Shown here: positions 32,345 to 41,717 of the stretch, piece after piece
Layout of the letters: every line of letters starts with the position of its first letter
Numbering within the stretch: position 1 is the first letter of the stretch
Origin: Loigolactobacillus binensis
Lineage (GTDB): Bacteria > Bacillota > Bacilli > Lactobacillales > Lactobacillaceae
Reading direction: 5' to 3'
Assembly (NCBI RefSeq): GCF_005405165.1
Contig: NZ_BJDN01000022.1
Coordinates: 1-51,927, forward strand
Length of the DNA stretch: 51,927 nt
The notes under the pieces: generated by a model
The model's input: only the letters and a program-made list of their open reading frames with translations
What the model was told of the DNA's origin: nothing
Database searches by the model: none
Translations under genes and position numbers: made by a program

Positions 32345-32357
32345 AGGCGTTATTTTT
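32328..32357. terminator. Bidirectional terminator overlapping gene ends
   Basis: A perfect 12-bp stem AAAATAACGCCT / AGGCGTTATTTT with loop CGTAA and T run. It covers the DUF488 stop and reaches into the last codons of the tetR gene. Confidence 0.85.
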
Positions 32358-32985
32358 GAATTGCACGAATAATTTGTTGTTCGATCAATTGTAGATCACG
32401 GGTTTCGTCAACCGGCAGTTGCGGCACCAACTGTTGTTGGAAGAAATAAGTCAGCAGCTGCCCGATCAGCGTGCGTGCCACCGTCATTAAATCCAGTTCG
32501 GGGCGAATTCCGACTTTCGCCCACGCCATCGAAAAGTGTTGCAGGATCATCGGCTGCGAAGCCTGAACCGCTTTGAAAAACAATTGCCGCACTGTATCAT
32601 TAGTCAATAATTCGGTCAATACAATCACAAAAGCATCGGCATTTTCCTTAATAAATTGATAGCGATTAATCACAATAAAATGCACCATTTCCGTAACTGT
32701 CGTAAATCGATCTAATTGCGGTAAAAAATCATCGCGGTACAGTGGAAATAAGTTTTCGATAATGGGCTGAATGATCGCTAACAATAGATCCTGCTTAGTT
32801 TTAAAATATTTAAAAATCGTGGCCTGACTAACTGCTGCTTGCTGGGCGATCTGCGCAGTTGAAGTCCCATTATAACCTTGCTGTGCAAATAGATCCAAAC
32901 CAGCTAATAAAACGGCGCGCTTACCTTTAGGCATTTTTTGTTCCTGTACCCACTGGCGATAATTATTAAAAATATTAGTCTGCAT
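32350..32985 (-). CDS. TetR-family regulator of the ABC-2 exporter
   Basis: 211 residues. The helix-turn-helix is FAQQGYNGTSTAQIAQQAAVSQATIFKYFKTKQDLL (about 34-68). The rest is a helical ligand domain. It lies last behind the exporter ATPase and permease genes with a 65-bp gap and its own AAAGAGGA site. The operator at 34930-34951 in the exporter promoter is the likely target, so the regulator would repress its own operon until an inducer binds. Confidence 0.9.
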   Translation of the reverse strand: MQTNIFNNYRQWVQEQKMPKGKRAVLLAGLDLFAQQGYNGTSTAQIAQQAAVSQATIFKYFKTKQDLLLAIIQPIIENLFPLYRDDFLPQLDRFTTVTEMVHFIVINRYQFIKENADAFVIVLTELLTNDTVRQLFFKAVQASQPMILQHFSMAWAKVGIRPELDLMTVARTLIGQLLTYFFQQQLVPQLPVDETRDLQLIEQQIIRAIQK

Positions 32986-33050
32986 ATCAATCCTCTTTCG
33001 TGGTTGAACTTTTCTTAGTTAAGCCTATTATTTTTAAGAAAAATAAGCAA

Positions 33051-34178
33051 TCAAACTTTACGGTAACGGCGTAAGCCAAGGATATTTAAGCAAGTTAAAC
33101 CGACTAAGAAGATCAGCAAAACTCCGATGTCTAAACCTAGGCTGCTTAAAGGAACACCTCGGGTAATAATCTGGGTAGCAGCATCGCCAGAATACTTGAT
33201 CGGGATCACATATGAAATTGCTTTGACCCAATTTGCCATTGAATCCAGCGGAATGATCCCAGAAAAGAAAATCTGGGGAATTACTAGAATCGGAATAAAC
33301 TGCATCATTTGAAATTCTGAATTGGCGAAAGTCGATAACAAAATACCAAACGCCAATGCCACCAGCGCCAATAGTAAATTGATCAGCACAACGTTAACAA
33401 TACTACCGACGACTTCAACTCCAAGCAATAAAATCGTGACCATTACGATCAAAATAGTTTGGAAAATCGCTAAAATACCGTAACTCAACATATAGCCAAA
33501 CACGATTTCGTAACGTTTGACCGGTGTAGCCAGCAGTCGATCCAAGGTTCCACTGGTTCGCTCCCCCAATAAGGCCATTCCTGAGATCAAAAAAACAAAG
33601 AAGAACACGAAGAAACCCATGAGAATTGGCAAGATCTTATCAAAAAAGCCAGTATTTGCATCCCCATAAACGTAATGGTTGGTCAACTTAGGCGCGGCCA
33701 GATTAGTTTGCTGCTGCGTGGCCGGTGCATTCGGCAACTGTTGACGCAATTTAGCTAACGCTGTTGTTGCTAGGGTCAGCCGCCCTTTCATTTGGGCTAA
33801 GGAGTTGGCTGATAAAGCGTTTTTAAAGGCCAACTTAGTTGCGGTAGTCTTACTAGCGTCTGTATTAGCGTAGGTTAAACTATAATTTTGCTTTTTTTGT
33901 TGAATGATCGCATCTATGTGATCATTTTTTAACGCCTTTTTCGCGGCGGTTTTATTGGCATAAGTTTTAACCGTGACGTGTTTAGTCTGGCCAAGTTCAC
34001 GATTCAGTGACTGCGTGACCGTCACCGTCCCCACGGTAACATTGGTTGATTGACTGACTGAGAAAACAAAATTCAACAAGATCAAAATAAAGATCGGCGC
34101 TAAAAACATTAACGTCAGTGTGCGCTTATCCCGAACTAATTCTTTTAGTACCCGGGTCATAATGGCAAATGTTCTCAT
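33051..34178 (-). CDS. ABC-2 type exporter permease
   Basis: 375 residues. One N-terminal span (about 21-41), a large extracellular domain (45-185), then five spans (ILPILMGFFVFFFVFLISGM from about 188) with the ABC-2 signature near LLGERTSGTLDRLLATPVKR. This layout fits the YhgE/drug- or lipid-export type. It overlaps the ATPase stop by four bases (ATGA). The substrate is unknown. Confidence 0.88.
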   Translation of the reverse strand: MRTFAIMTRVLKELVRDKRTLTLMFLAPIFILILLNFVFSVSQSTNVTVGTVTVTQSLNRELGQTKHVTVKTYANKTAAKKALKNDHIDAIIQQKKQNYSLTYANTDASKTTATKLAFKNALSANSLAQMKGRLTLATTALAKLRQQLPNAPATQQQTNLAAPKLTNHYVYGDANTGFFDKILPILMGFFVFFFVFLISGMALLGERTSGTLDRLLATPVKRYEIVFGYMLSYGILAIFQTILIVMVTILLLGVEVVGSIVNVVLINLLLALVALAFGILLSTFANSEFQMMQFIPILVIPQIFFSGIIPLDSMANWVKAISYVIPIKYSGDAATQIITRGVPLSSLGLDIGVLLIFLVGLTCLNILGLRRYRKV

Positions 34179-34900
34179 AATGTTACCCCTTCTGCCTTCA
34201 AAAAGACGTCTTCGATCGTCGCAACTTGATATTGTTGCTTCAACTGTGCCGGCGTGGCGAAGGCAATCACCTCGCCACCTAGTAATAACGCCACACGGTC
34301 AGTCAACTCCGCTTCATCCATCACGTGCGTGGTAATTAAAATACTGCTACCAGCATCGCGAACTTTATCCAATTCACGCCACACTTGACGCCGTAACGCC
34401 GGATCAATCCCCACTGTTGGTTCATCTAATATCAGTAATTCCGGCTTACCTAATAACGCGATCGCCAATGACAGACGTCGTTTCATCCCACCAGAATAGC
34501 CACTGACCCGTTTATTTAAATCTGCCGTTAGATCCACTACTGTGGCCACATGCGTGATCGCTGCAGTAATCGTTGTTTTAGTTAAGCCTTTCATTTTAGC
34601 AAAGAACACCAAATTTTCTTTGCCAGATAACGCTTCATATAAAGCATCTGTTTGGGCCATATAGCCAATCCGGGCTAAAAGCTGACGCTGCGGCATTTGT
34701 TGTCCAAAAACTGTGGCCTGACCACCGTCCGCTAGCTCCATACCTAAAGCGGTTTTGATCACCGTCGACTTTCCAGAACCTGAAGGGCCGATCAAACCCA
34801 CGATTTCGCCTGGTTGCACAGTTAAATTAATATCTTTCAGAACCGTTTGCGGTCCAAATTTTTTAACCAAATGAGTTAACGTAATACTTGCGCTTGCCAT
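34175..34900 (-). CDS. ABC exporter ATPase
   Basis: 241 residues. Walker A GPSGSGKST (38-46), signature YSGGM (135-139), Walker B LLILDE (155-160) and the switch His in LITTHVMDEAEL are intact. It forms the exporter with the coupled ABC-2 permease downstream. The ATG has GGAGG 7-8 bp upstream. Expression is from the strong promoter at 34960-34987. Confidence 0.92.
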   Translation of the reverse strand: MASASITLTHLVKKFGPQTVLKDINLTVQPGEIVGLIGPSGSGKSTVIKTALGMELADGGQATVFGQQMPQRQLLARIGYMAQTDALYEALSGKENLVFFAKMKGLTKTTITAAITHVATVVDLTADLNKRVSGYSGGMKRRLSLAIALLGKPELLILDEPTVGIDPALRRQVWRELDKVRDAGSSILITTHVMDEAELTDRVALLLGGEVIAFATPAQLKQQYQVATIEDVFLKAEGVTL

Positions 34901-34929
34901 CAGTACACCTCCATAAAATAATTAACCAT

Positions 34930-34987
34930 TAAGTGAGTGATTACTTACTTACAATTATGATTATAACCGCGAATTTTAATTTGTCAA
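34930..34987 (-). promoter_or_regulatory. Exporter promoter and TetR operator
   Basis: Minus strand: TTGACA (34982-34987), 16 bp, TATAAT (34960-34965), both consensus. Eight bases after the -10 lies TAAGTGAGTGATTACTTACT from 34930, part of a 22-bp inverted repeat (9 of 11 pairs) ending at 34951, covering the transcript start. That is a typical TetR-repressor site. Confidence 0.75.
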
Positions 34988-35016
34988 TTGTTATTCTCCT
35001 TAACTTGACTGCACCC

Positions 35017-35053
35017 AAAAAGGCCGTGCCATCACTAGTATGATGGCACGGCC
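35017..35053 (-). terminator. Terminator of the activase/dehydratase-like gene
   Basis: A perfect 13-bp stem GGCCGTGCCATCA / TGATGGCACGGCC with a 6-nt loop, followed on the minus strand by TTTTT. It lies about 145 bp beyond the stop; 35054-35199 shows no gene. Confidence 0.85.
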
Positions 35054-35199
35054 CCTTACGTTTTTCTGAACAATACAACTAGAATACGTTTGCTATAACC
35101 CTATTATTCGTTCTTAACAACGACTTTATGAAGTACTGCTCACTGATCCTTATTTGCAAAACATAACTTACTTCTCAGCAGCGTCACTAAATCACACAA

Positions 35200-38100
35200 T
35201 CAAGCCTGTGGACTAACCGCAGTTAAGTTTTGATCACTATTGACCGTAGTCACAACGGTTTGCTGCGTCGCCAAGTTCTTATTGGCTGTCGCTAACATTA
35301 AACGAATCCGGTTCAACTGATTAACGATCGAAACACCTGGATCATAATCAATTGGCGCAATATTAGCTTGCGGATACTCATGGCGTAATTCCTTGACGAC
35401 CCCTTTACCAACAACGTGATTAGGCAGGCAGCCAAATGGTTGCATACAGATAATGTTATCCACGCCACTCTTAAGTAGCTCGATCATTTCACCAGTCAAG
35501 AACCAGCCTTCACCCGTTTGATTACCTAACGATAACACCTTGCTGGCATCGTGCGCTAAGCTTTCAATAGCAGCGATACCTTCAAAACGGGCTGAAGCGG
35601 TCAATGCTTTTTGCAATGGCTTTTCACACCATTTGATCAACTTCAAGGCCATTTCGGCCAAAACTTCAGATTTCTTAGCAAAACCAAATTGCTGGTAACG
35701 ATAAATTTGGTTGTATAATGAATAATTCATAAAGCCAACAATATCAGGTACAACGGCCTCAGCGCCTTCTTGTTCCAGTAAACGCACGATATTGTTGTTG
35801 GCGATCGGTGAGTATTTAACTAAAATTTCGCCAACGATTCCAACCTTAGGCTTATTGATCTGCCGCAACGGTACCGTGTCAAAATCTTGCACGATCTGTT
35901 GAACGTTACGTTTAAAGTCGCGGAAACTGCCTTTGATCACACTAGGTTTGACTAATTTCAACCATTGTGCATGCATTTTATCAATTTCACCAGGTGTTTT
36001 TTCGTACGGCCGGGTGCGGTAAACCACACGTTCAAATAAATCTCCATACAAGAAAGCTAAGGCGACCCGTTTAACCAGTGGTAACGTGAGCTTAAAGCCT
36101 GGTGTTTCTTCGACCCCTTGATTGCCCAGCGACATAGAAACAACGGGTACCTGAGCAAAGCCGGCATCTTTCAACGCCTTACGGATCAACGGAATATAGT
36201 TAGTTGCCCGACAACCACCACCGGTTTGGGTCATCATTACGGCAGTATGGTCAAGATCATACTGCCCACTTTGTAATGCTTCTAGCATTTGACCAATGGA
36301 GATAATGGCCGGGAAACACGCATCATTATTAACAAATTTTTGACCTTCGTCAATGGCGTGCCGGTCGTCAACAGGTAAATTAACAACGTTGTAACCGGAG
36401 GCCTGCAAGGCAACATCAACTAAACCTTGCTGATGGATCGGCGACATCATCGGCATCAACAGCGTGAACTTATCTTTGCGCATATCTTTGGTAAATTGCA
36501 CTGGTTTGTCATCTTCGTGTAGCTTTTCTGGCATGATCGCCCGCCGACGGCGTTCAGCCACCGCTGCTTTTAGCGACCGTAGCCGGATCCGGACTGCTCC
36601 CATATTCGTGCCTTCATCAATCTTCAGGCATGTGTACAGTCGGTTATATTGCGTCATGATCTCCTCAACCTGATCAGTATCAATGGCATCTAGGCCGCAA
36701 CCAAAGGAATTCAGTTGAACAAATTCCAATTGTGGATCCCGGGCGGCCACCCGGGCAGCTGCGTACAGCCGGGAATGATAAACCCATTGATTAACCACGC
36801 GTAAGCCTTTAACATCACCTAAATGCGCGATCGAATCTTCAGTCAGCACATGAAAACCTTCAGCAGTGATGATCTGCGCGATCCCGTGATTGATCTCAGG
36901 ATCTAAGTGATAGGGCCGTCCGGCTAAGACGATTCCCCGTTCACCAGTTTGTTTCAACATCCGTAAAGTGTCTTCACCACGATTTTGGATTTCTTGTTTG
37001 AAATGAGCTAACTCAGCGTACCCAGCATCCAAAGCAACCTTCACTTCAGTCTCGGTTACACCGAAATCTTTAAAAGTCGCGTACAGATTACGGGCAGTGG
37101 ATTCACGGTCACCTAGGTTTAAGAATGGATTACGATAATCAACTTGACCGGCGCGGATCTCATCCACATTGTTGCGAATTACATCAGGATAAGATTGCAC
37201 GATCGGACAGTTAAAATGATTTTGCGCATCTTTGTTTTCTACACGTTCATAAACGATCCCCGGATAGAAAATGGTTTTAACGCCTTTGTTGATCAATGCT
37301 TGAATGTGGCCGTGGACCTGTTTGGCCGGATAACAAACAGTATCACTAGGAATCGTTTCGATCCCAGATTCAAATTGTTTTTTACTTCCGCGCGGTGATA
37401 ACACAGCACGAATCCCTAATTTTGTGAAAAAAGTCTGCCATAATGGGTAGTCTTCGTACATATTCAGTACCCGGGGAATACCGATCACACCGCGGGCTTC
37501 CTTTTTGCGTAATGGCCGATAACCGAACAATAACTTATATTTTTCTTGAACTAAATTAACTTTGCCGTTGTCCTTCGGCACCCGTTGCTTCATTCCACGT
37601 GCTTCACCACGTTCACAACGATTACCAGTGACAAAACGGCGGCCATCACTGCAGATTGTGACCGTTAAGGCACAGTTATTCTCGCACAACCCACAATGCA
37701 TAAATTCTTTTTTGAAGGTTAGATCTTGCATTGCTTGCGTATCAAGCAAAGTCGTTTCATCACCAGTAGCGTAAGCAGTTTCGGCAATCAAAGCCGCACC
37801 ATAGGCACCCATTAAGCCGGCAATATTCGGGCGGATCACTTCGCGACCAGAGATTTGTTCAAATGCTCGCAAAACGGCTTCATTATAGAAAGTACCACCT
37901 TGGCAGACAATGTGTTTACCAAGATCTTCAGCGCGGCGCAATTTAATGACTTTAAACAAGGCGTTTTTGATCACGGACATCGATAGACCAGCTGAAATAT
38001 CACCGATCGTGGCGCCTTCCTTTTGCACCTGCTTCACCTTTGAGTTCATGAAGACGGTACAACGAGAGCCTAGATCAGCAGGATGTTGCGCTAATAAGGC

Positions 38101-39513
38101 CGCTTGGGCAAAATCTTTAACGCTATATTTTAATGAAGTGGCAAAGGTTTCAATAAACGAACCACAACCAGATGAACAAGCTTCGTTTAATTTAATGGTG
38201 GTCAACGCATTATTTTTAACCGTCATGGCCTTCATATCCTGGCCACCGATGTCCAAAATAAAATCGACATCAGGCTGGAAGAAATGTGCGGCGCGATAAT
38301 GCGCCACCGTCTCAACTTCACCTAGATCAACTTTCAACGCATTTTTGATCAAATGCTCACCATAGCCAGTAACGCAGGCCTTACCAATGGTGACATCTGC
38401 TGGTAATTTAGCGTATAGATCCGTTAGAATGGCCTCGGTTTTCTCTAGAGGTGCCCCATCATTATTATCGTAATAGGTATATAACAGCTTATGGTCGGTG
38501 CTCATCAAAGCGACTTTAGTCGTTGTTGACCCAGCATCAATACCGAGAAAAGCCACGCCATGATAGCTAGCTAAATCACGGGTATCGACCTTAGCCTCAG
38601 CGTGTCGTTTCCGGAATTCTTGTAATTCATCGTCATCTTTGAACAGCGGTGTTAACGAGCGCGATGGCCGCATTACTTTATCGTCACCGTTTTCCAAACG
38701 ATCCAATAAAGTCACTAAATTAGTCGGCGTTTGTTTTTCCGCGTACAAGGCCGCTCCTTTAGCCACGAATAATTGCGGATCACTAGGGAAAACCACATCT
38801 GCCGGTGCTAAGTTTAAGGTATCAATAAAGCGCGCTCGTAGCTGATCCATAAAGTACAGCGGCCCACCTAAAAAGGCAACTTTCCCTTTAATTTTATGAC
38901 CAGACGCCAAACCAGCGATCGTCTGATTGACCACCGCTTGAAAAATACTGGCCGCAATATCGGCCTTACGAGCCCCGTCATTGATCAGCGGTTGCACATC
39001 GGTTTTAGCGAAAACCCCGCACCGCGAAGCGATCGGATAAATCGTCTCGTAATCCTTCGCCATTTTATTCAAACCATTGGCATCGGTTTTTAACAACGTC
39101 GCCATTTGGTCGATGAAAGCGCCGGTTCCGCCAGCGCAACTACCGTTCATTCGTTGCTCCAAGGATGCCCCGAAGAAGGTGATCTTCGCGTCTTCACCGC
39201 CGAGTTCAATACTGACATCTGTTTGCGGAATCAATGTTTCCACTGTTTTCGTACACGCAATAACTTCCTGAACAAATTCCAATTGCAACAAGTTAGCTAG
39301 GCCCATCCCGCCAGAACCAGTGATCGTGAAAGCAATCGGTGTGGTCGGCGCGACCTCTTGGATCGCTTCCTCTAATATCCGCTTACTCGCTGCCTTAACA
39401 TCCGAATAATGCCGCTCATAACGGGCAAAGATTGTCTGCCGCGCCGCATCCATAATGACTAATTTGACGGTTGTCGAACCGACATCGATGCCACCATAAA
39501 GTTTTTCCGTCAT
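35200..39513 (-). CDS. 2-hydroxyacyl-CoA dehydratase activase/dehydratase-like protein
   Basis: 1437 residues. Two BadF/BadG/BcrA/D-type ATPase domains come first: GGIDVGSTTVKL with GSCAGGTGAF (Cys 126), then FLGIDAGSTTTKVAL with ACSSGCGSF. A Cys-rich stretch HCGLCENNCALTV follows, then DUF2229-type GIPRVLNMYEDYPLW and a dehydratase-like C-terminus (MQPFGCLPNHVVGKG). Members carry a 4Fe-4S cluster at the activase dimer and use ATP to fire electrons for radical dehydration. No separate dehydratase alpha/beta genes are adjacent, so this fused form acts alone or on distant partners. AAAGGGGGA precedes the ATG. It is probably oxygen-sensitive. Confidence 0.85.
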   Translation of the reverse strand: MTEKLYGGIDVGSTTVKLVIMDAARQTIFARYERHYSDVKAASKRILEEAIQEVAPTTPIAFTITGSGGMGLANLLQLEFVQEVIACTKTVETLIPQTDVSIELGGEDAKITFFGASLEQRMNGSCAGGTGAFIDQMATLLKTDANGLNKMAKDYETIYPIASRCGVFAKTDVQPLINDGARKADIAASIFQAVVNQTIAGLASGHKIKGKVAFLGGPLYFMDQLRARFIDTLNLAPADVVFPSDPQLFVAKGAALYAEKQTPTNLVTLLDRLENGDDKVMRPSRSLTPLFKDDDELQEFRKRHAEAKVDTRDLASYHGVAFLGIDAGSTTTKVALMSTDHKLLYTYYDNNDGAPLEKTEAILTDLYAKLPADVTIGKACVTGYGEHLIKNALKVDLGEVETVAHYRAAHFFQPDVDFILDIGGQDMKAMTVKNNALTTIKLNEACSSGCGSFIETFATSLKYSVKDFAQAALLAQHPADLGSRCTVFMNSKVKQVQKEGATIGDISAGLSMSVIKNALFKVIKLRRAEDLGKHIVCQGGTFYNEAVLRAFEQISGREVIRPNIAGLMGAYGAALIAETAYATGDETTLLDTQAMQDLTFKKEFMHCGLCENNCALTVTICSDGRRFVTGNRCERGEARGMKQRVPKDNGKVNLVQEKYKLLFGYRPLRKKEARGVIGIPRVLNMYEDYPLWQTFFTKLGIRAVLSPRGSKKQFESGIETIPSDTVCYPAKQVHGHIQALINKGVKTIFYPGIVYERVENKDAQNHFNCPIVQSYPDVIRNNVDEIRAGQVDYRNPFLNLGDRESTARNLYATFKDFGVTETEVKVALDAGYAELAHFKQEIQNRGEDTLRMLKQTGERGIVLAGRPYHLDPEINHGIAQIITAEGFHVLTEDSIAHLGDVKGLRVVNQWVYHSRLYAAARVAARDPQLEFVQLNSFGCGLDAIDTDQVEEIMTQYNRLYTCLKIDEGTNMGAVRIRLRSLKAAVAERRRRAIMPEKLHEDDKPVQFTKDMRKDKFTLLMPMMSPIHQQGLVDVALQASGYNVVNLPVDDRHAIDEGQKFVNNDACFPAIISIGQMLEALQSGQYDLDHTAVMMTQTGGGCRATNYIPLIRKALKDAGFAQVPVVSMSLGNQGVEETPGFKLTLPLVKRVALAFLYGDLFERVVYRTRPYEKTPGEIDKMHAQWLKLVKPSVIKGSFRDFKRNVQQIVQDFDTVPLRQINKPKVGIVGEILVKYSPIANNNIVRLLEQEGAEAVVPDIVGFMNYSLYNQIYRYQQFGFAKKSEVLAEMALKLIKWCEKPLQKALTASARFEGIAAIESLAHDASKVLSLGNQTGEGWFLTGEMIELLKSGVDNIICMQPFGCLPNHVVGKGVVKELRHEYPQANIAPIDYDPGVSIVNQLNRIRLMLATANKNLATQQTVVTTVNSDQNLTAVSPQA

Positions 39514-39642
39514 CGCGAATCCCCCTTTAAAATCAGAATGCTAAAAAAGACACTTAGATCATGAAACATAATCTAGCTTGGCAATAAGACACATAGTGGC
39601 TCATTTGTTAAGCGTAGTTATGTGGAATAAGCTATCTTTTTT

Positions 39643-39658
39643 AACACGTTTACGTTCA
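39643..39658 (+). repeat. Direct repeat copy 1, AACACGTTTACG(T)TCA
   Basis: Copy 2 is at 39871-39886; the two agree at 15 of 16 bases. The reverse complement CGTAAACGTGTT resembles a partial cre (LacI-family) site, but misses key positions. Confidence 0.5.
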
Positions 39659-39870
39659 GCGTATTTGGAACAAAGCGCCCAGATTTTGAGCACCAGCCTA
39701 ACTATTCCTCGAAAGTAGCGGGTTATGAGCAAAAAAAGCTAATAAGCTTTAACACTACAGACGTGGTCATTCTCGTGGCAAAGTTCGCGTCGCAAGAAGC
39801 AGTAAGACAATAAGCAGCACGCAATAATGCGTTTGCCTTACATAGTTAGGTACAGAAATCTGCTTTTTCA

Positions 39871-39886
39871 AACACGTTTACGCTCA
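39871..39886 (+). repeat. Direct repeat copy 2, AACACGTTTACG(C)TCA
   Basis: Second copy of the 16-base repeat, 228 bp from the first. Confidence 0.5.
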
Positions 39887-39945
39887 ATCAGCCTAAAACC
39901 ATCTATATTAACCCAATACAGTCCACTTTAAAAAGCGAACACGTG

Positions 39946-39975
39946 TTGAATATCCAACAGATTGTCTGTTATACT
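39946..39975 (+). promoter_or_regulatory. tetR promoter with embedded operator
   Basis: TTGAAT (39946-39951), 18 bp, TATACT (39970-39975). The spacer holds AACAGA-TTG-TCTGTT (39956-39970), a perfect inverted repeat touching the -10, ideally placed for a repressor. AACACGTGTT abuts the -35. The start codon is about 190 bp on, so the leader is long. Confidence 0.65.
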
Positions 39976-40121
39976 ATTCGTGTTTAGTTTACGACTTCAC
40001 AAAAATATTTCAATCAGCAATTTTCGCGTTTTTGTGTGTTAAACAACGGATTAAAATAAAGTGTCGCCTAATTTTTAAAAAAATAGACCGATTACAAAAC
40101 TAAACTAACGATATTTTTCAC

Positions 40122-40142
40122 AATTGAGAATGATAATCAATT
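40122..40142 (+). promoter_or_regulatory. Fur-like box before tetR
   Basis: TGAGAATGATAATCA (40125-40139) matches TGATAATNATTATCA at 12 of 14 defined bases; AAT/ATT flanks extend the symmetry. It lies just before the tetR ribosome site and far (about 610 bp) from the dehydratase-like gene start. Confidence 0.4.
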
Positions 40143-40168
40143 AGCTCGATGAAATGAGGAATTTAAAG

Positions 40169-40777
40169 ATGGCTAAAAAAGTCGATTTGCGGGTATTACG
40201 CACTAAAAAAATGGTTTTTACCGCCTTTATGCAATTGGTTGAGAAAGAAGGCTTTGATGCCGTCACTATTCAGGAGATCGCCGACGCCGCTATGATCAAC
40301 CGTACTACTTTTTACGCACATTTTAAGGACAAGCAGGATCTCTATGAACAAATTTTTACTGCCAGTATGGTTCCCTTTTTAAAGATTCTCGATACTGACA
40401 AAATTAGCGGCAACCAAATCAAGCTTAAAACGGTCACCCATTTATTGACTGAACTTTTTACTGAAATCAAAACTAACCGCCAATTTTACGCATTGGCTTT
40501 GGATGGTGCCAACGCAAATCGTTTATCCGATTTATTACACGATCTGTTGACCCAACGCTACGCAGAGATCTTCAGAAATTTATTGATCACCCACAACAAA
40601 AAAAAGATCCCCACTGATTTTATTATTTCCTATATGACATCAATTTTTATTGGCACCGTTAATTGGTGGGTTCATTCCGATAGCGACTTTTCTCCAGAAC
40701 ACATGGCTAAGTTAGTGATCCAATTGATTGCTAATGGTCATTTAACAGTATTAGGCATCGAAGTACTTGACGATTAG
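40169..40777 (+). CDS. TetR-family regulator
   Basis: 202 residues. The helix-turn-helix is EGFDAVTIQEIADAAMINRTTFYAHFKDKQDLY (about 25-57). The ligand domain fits the TetR_C_7-like group (DhaS/YxaF-type): the ending MTSIFIGTVNWWVHSDSDFSPEHMAKLV is typical. I chose the ATG at 40169 because AGGA lies 8 bp upstream; an in-frame ATG at 40154 lies inside that site's region. It is likely autoregulated through the palindrome at 39956-39970 and may control the genes that follow. Confidence 0.88.
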   Translation: MAKKVDLRVLRTKKMVFTAFMQLVEKEGFDAVTIQEIADAAMINRTTFYAHFKDKQDLYEQIFTASMVPFLKILDTDKISGNQIKLKTVTHLLTELFTEIKTNRQFYALALDGANANRLSDLLHDLLTQRYAEIFRNLLITHNKKKIPTDFIISYMTSIFIGTVNWWVHSDSDFSPEHMAKLVIQLIANGHLTVLGIEVLDD

Positions 40778-40863
40778 CCTGCTCGTCAGCAGCCAATACA
40801 GCTTTTAATGTCGGTTTGTGATAAGCTATCAGCATAAGGCTTTAATGAAAGGATTGGAATTGG

Positions 40864-41670
40864 ATGACGACAGAAACAGCTAGTTTACAGGCACTACCGA
40901 TCACCAGTGGCAGCAACTTTCGCGAATTAGGCGGTTACCAAAACAAGGCCGGCCAACACATTAAATATCACAAGGTCTTGCGTTCTGGTATGCTGGCCAC
41001 ATTAAATCAGGCGGACCTAACTTATTTAGATCAGTACGGCATGCGGATCGATGTGGATCTGCGTTCCGCCGATGAAGTGCAAAAATCGCCAGATAAATTA
41101 CCGACTAACACTGTTTATAAGTATTTACCGGTATTTGACTACGATCAAACCCAAAACTCAGAAACACTTCACCAGCTAGAAGCTGAATACCAAGGCGATC
41201 CCCAACGTGGTCATCAGCGCATGCTTAAGGTTTATCACAATCTGATCGCCGATCAACACGCAAAACAGATCTATCACCAGTTCTTTGAGATTTTACTGGC
41301 CAACACCAATGATGGCGAAGCAACTTTGTTTCATTGTGCTGCTGGTAAGGATCGCACAGGAATGGCCGCCGTTTTCTTCATGACGGCATTAGGCATTGAT
41401 CAACAAACGATCAAAACCGACTATTTACTGACCAATACAATTGCCGCACCCCATATTAATGCTCGTTTAGCTGAGCTGAAAGCTAATCAGGCCTCGGCCA
41501 ATACGATCGCCAACATTCGCTCGCTACTCAGCGTCCACGCCGAATATTTGGCTACGGCATTGCAACAGATCAAGGCTGAAGCCGGTGATTTAAATAATTA
41601 TCTACATGAAGGCCTGAAACTTAGCGACCATGATCTAAAGGAATTACGCCAAATTTATTTAACGGCTTAA
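40864..41670 (+). CDS. Tyrosine-type protein/lipid phosphatase
   Basis: 268 residues of the Tyr_phosphatase3 (LipA/PTP-like) family. The P-loop HCAAGKDRTG gives Cys 158 and Arg 164; ITSGSNFRELGGYQ (13-26) and the Asp-containing VDLRSADEVQ (64-73) are also typical. AAAGGA lies about 10 bp before the ATG. Such secreted or cytosolic phosphatases act on phosphotyrosine or phosphoinositide substrates; no signal peptide is present here. It lies 86 bp after tetR and 47 bp before the SDR gene. Confidence 0.9.
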   Translation: MTTETASLQALPITSGSNFRELGGYQNKAGQHIKYHKVLRSGMLATLNQADLTYLDQYGMRIDVDLRSADEVQKSPDKLPTNTVYKYLPVFDYDQTQNSETLHQLEAEYQGDPQRGHQRMLKVYHNLIADQHAKQIYHQFFEILLANTNDGEATLFHCAAGKDRTGMAAVFFMTALGIDQQTIKTDYLLTNTIAAPHINARLAELKANQASANTIANIRSLLSVHAEYLATALQQIKAEAGDLNNYLHEGLKLSDHDLKELRQIYLTA

Positions 41671-41717
41671 ATTAAGGCTGGTTAATTGTGGTAATTAATC
41701 TTGAAGGAAGCGGTATG

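Larger units (their letters stand above)
39514..40168. other. Long divergent regulatory region
   Basis: 655 bp without a gene between the dehydratase-like gene (minus) and tetR (plus). It holds two copies of AACACGTTTACG, a palindrome AACACGTGTT (39938-39947), a promoter with an embedded inverted repeat, a CACAAAAA / TTTTTGTG pair (39998-40005, 40029-40036) and a Fur-like box. The middle (39690-39860) shows nothing I can name. Confidence 0.6.

Noticed and set aside
39643..39886. Direct repeats as catabolite-repression (cre) sites
   Set aside because: The reverse complement CGTAAACGTGTT lacks several required cre positions at both copies.
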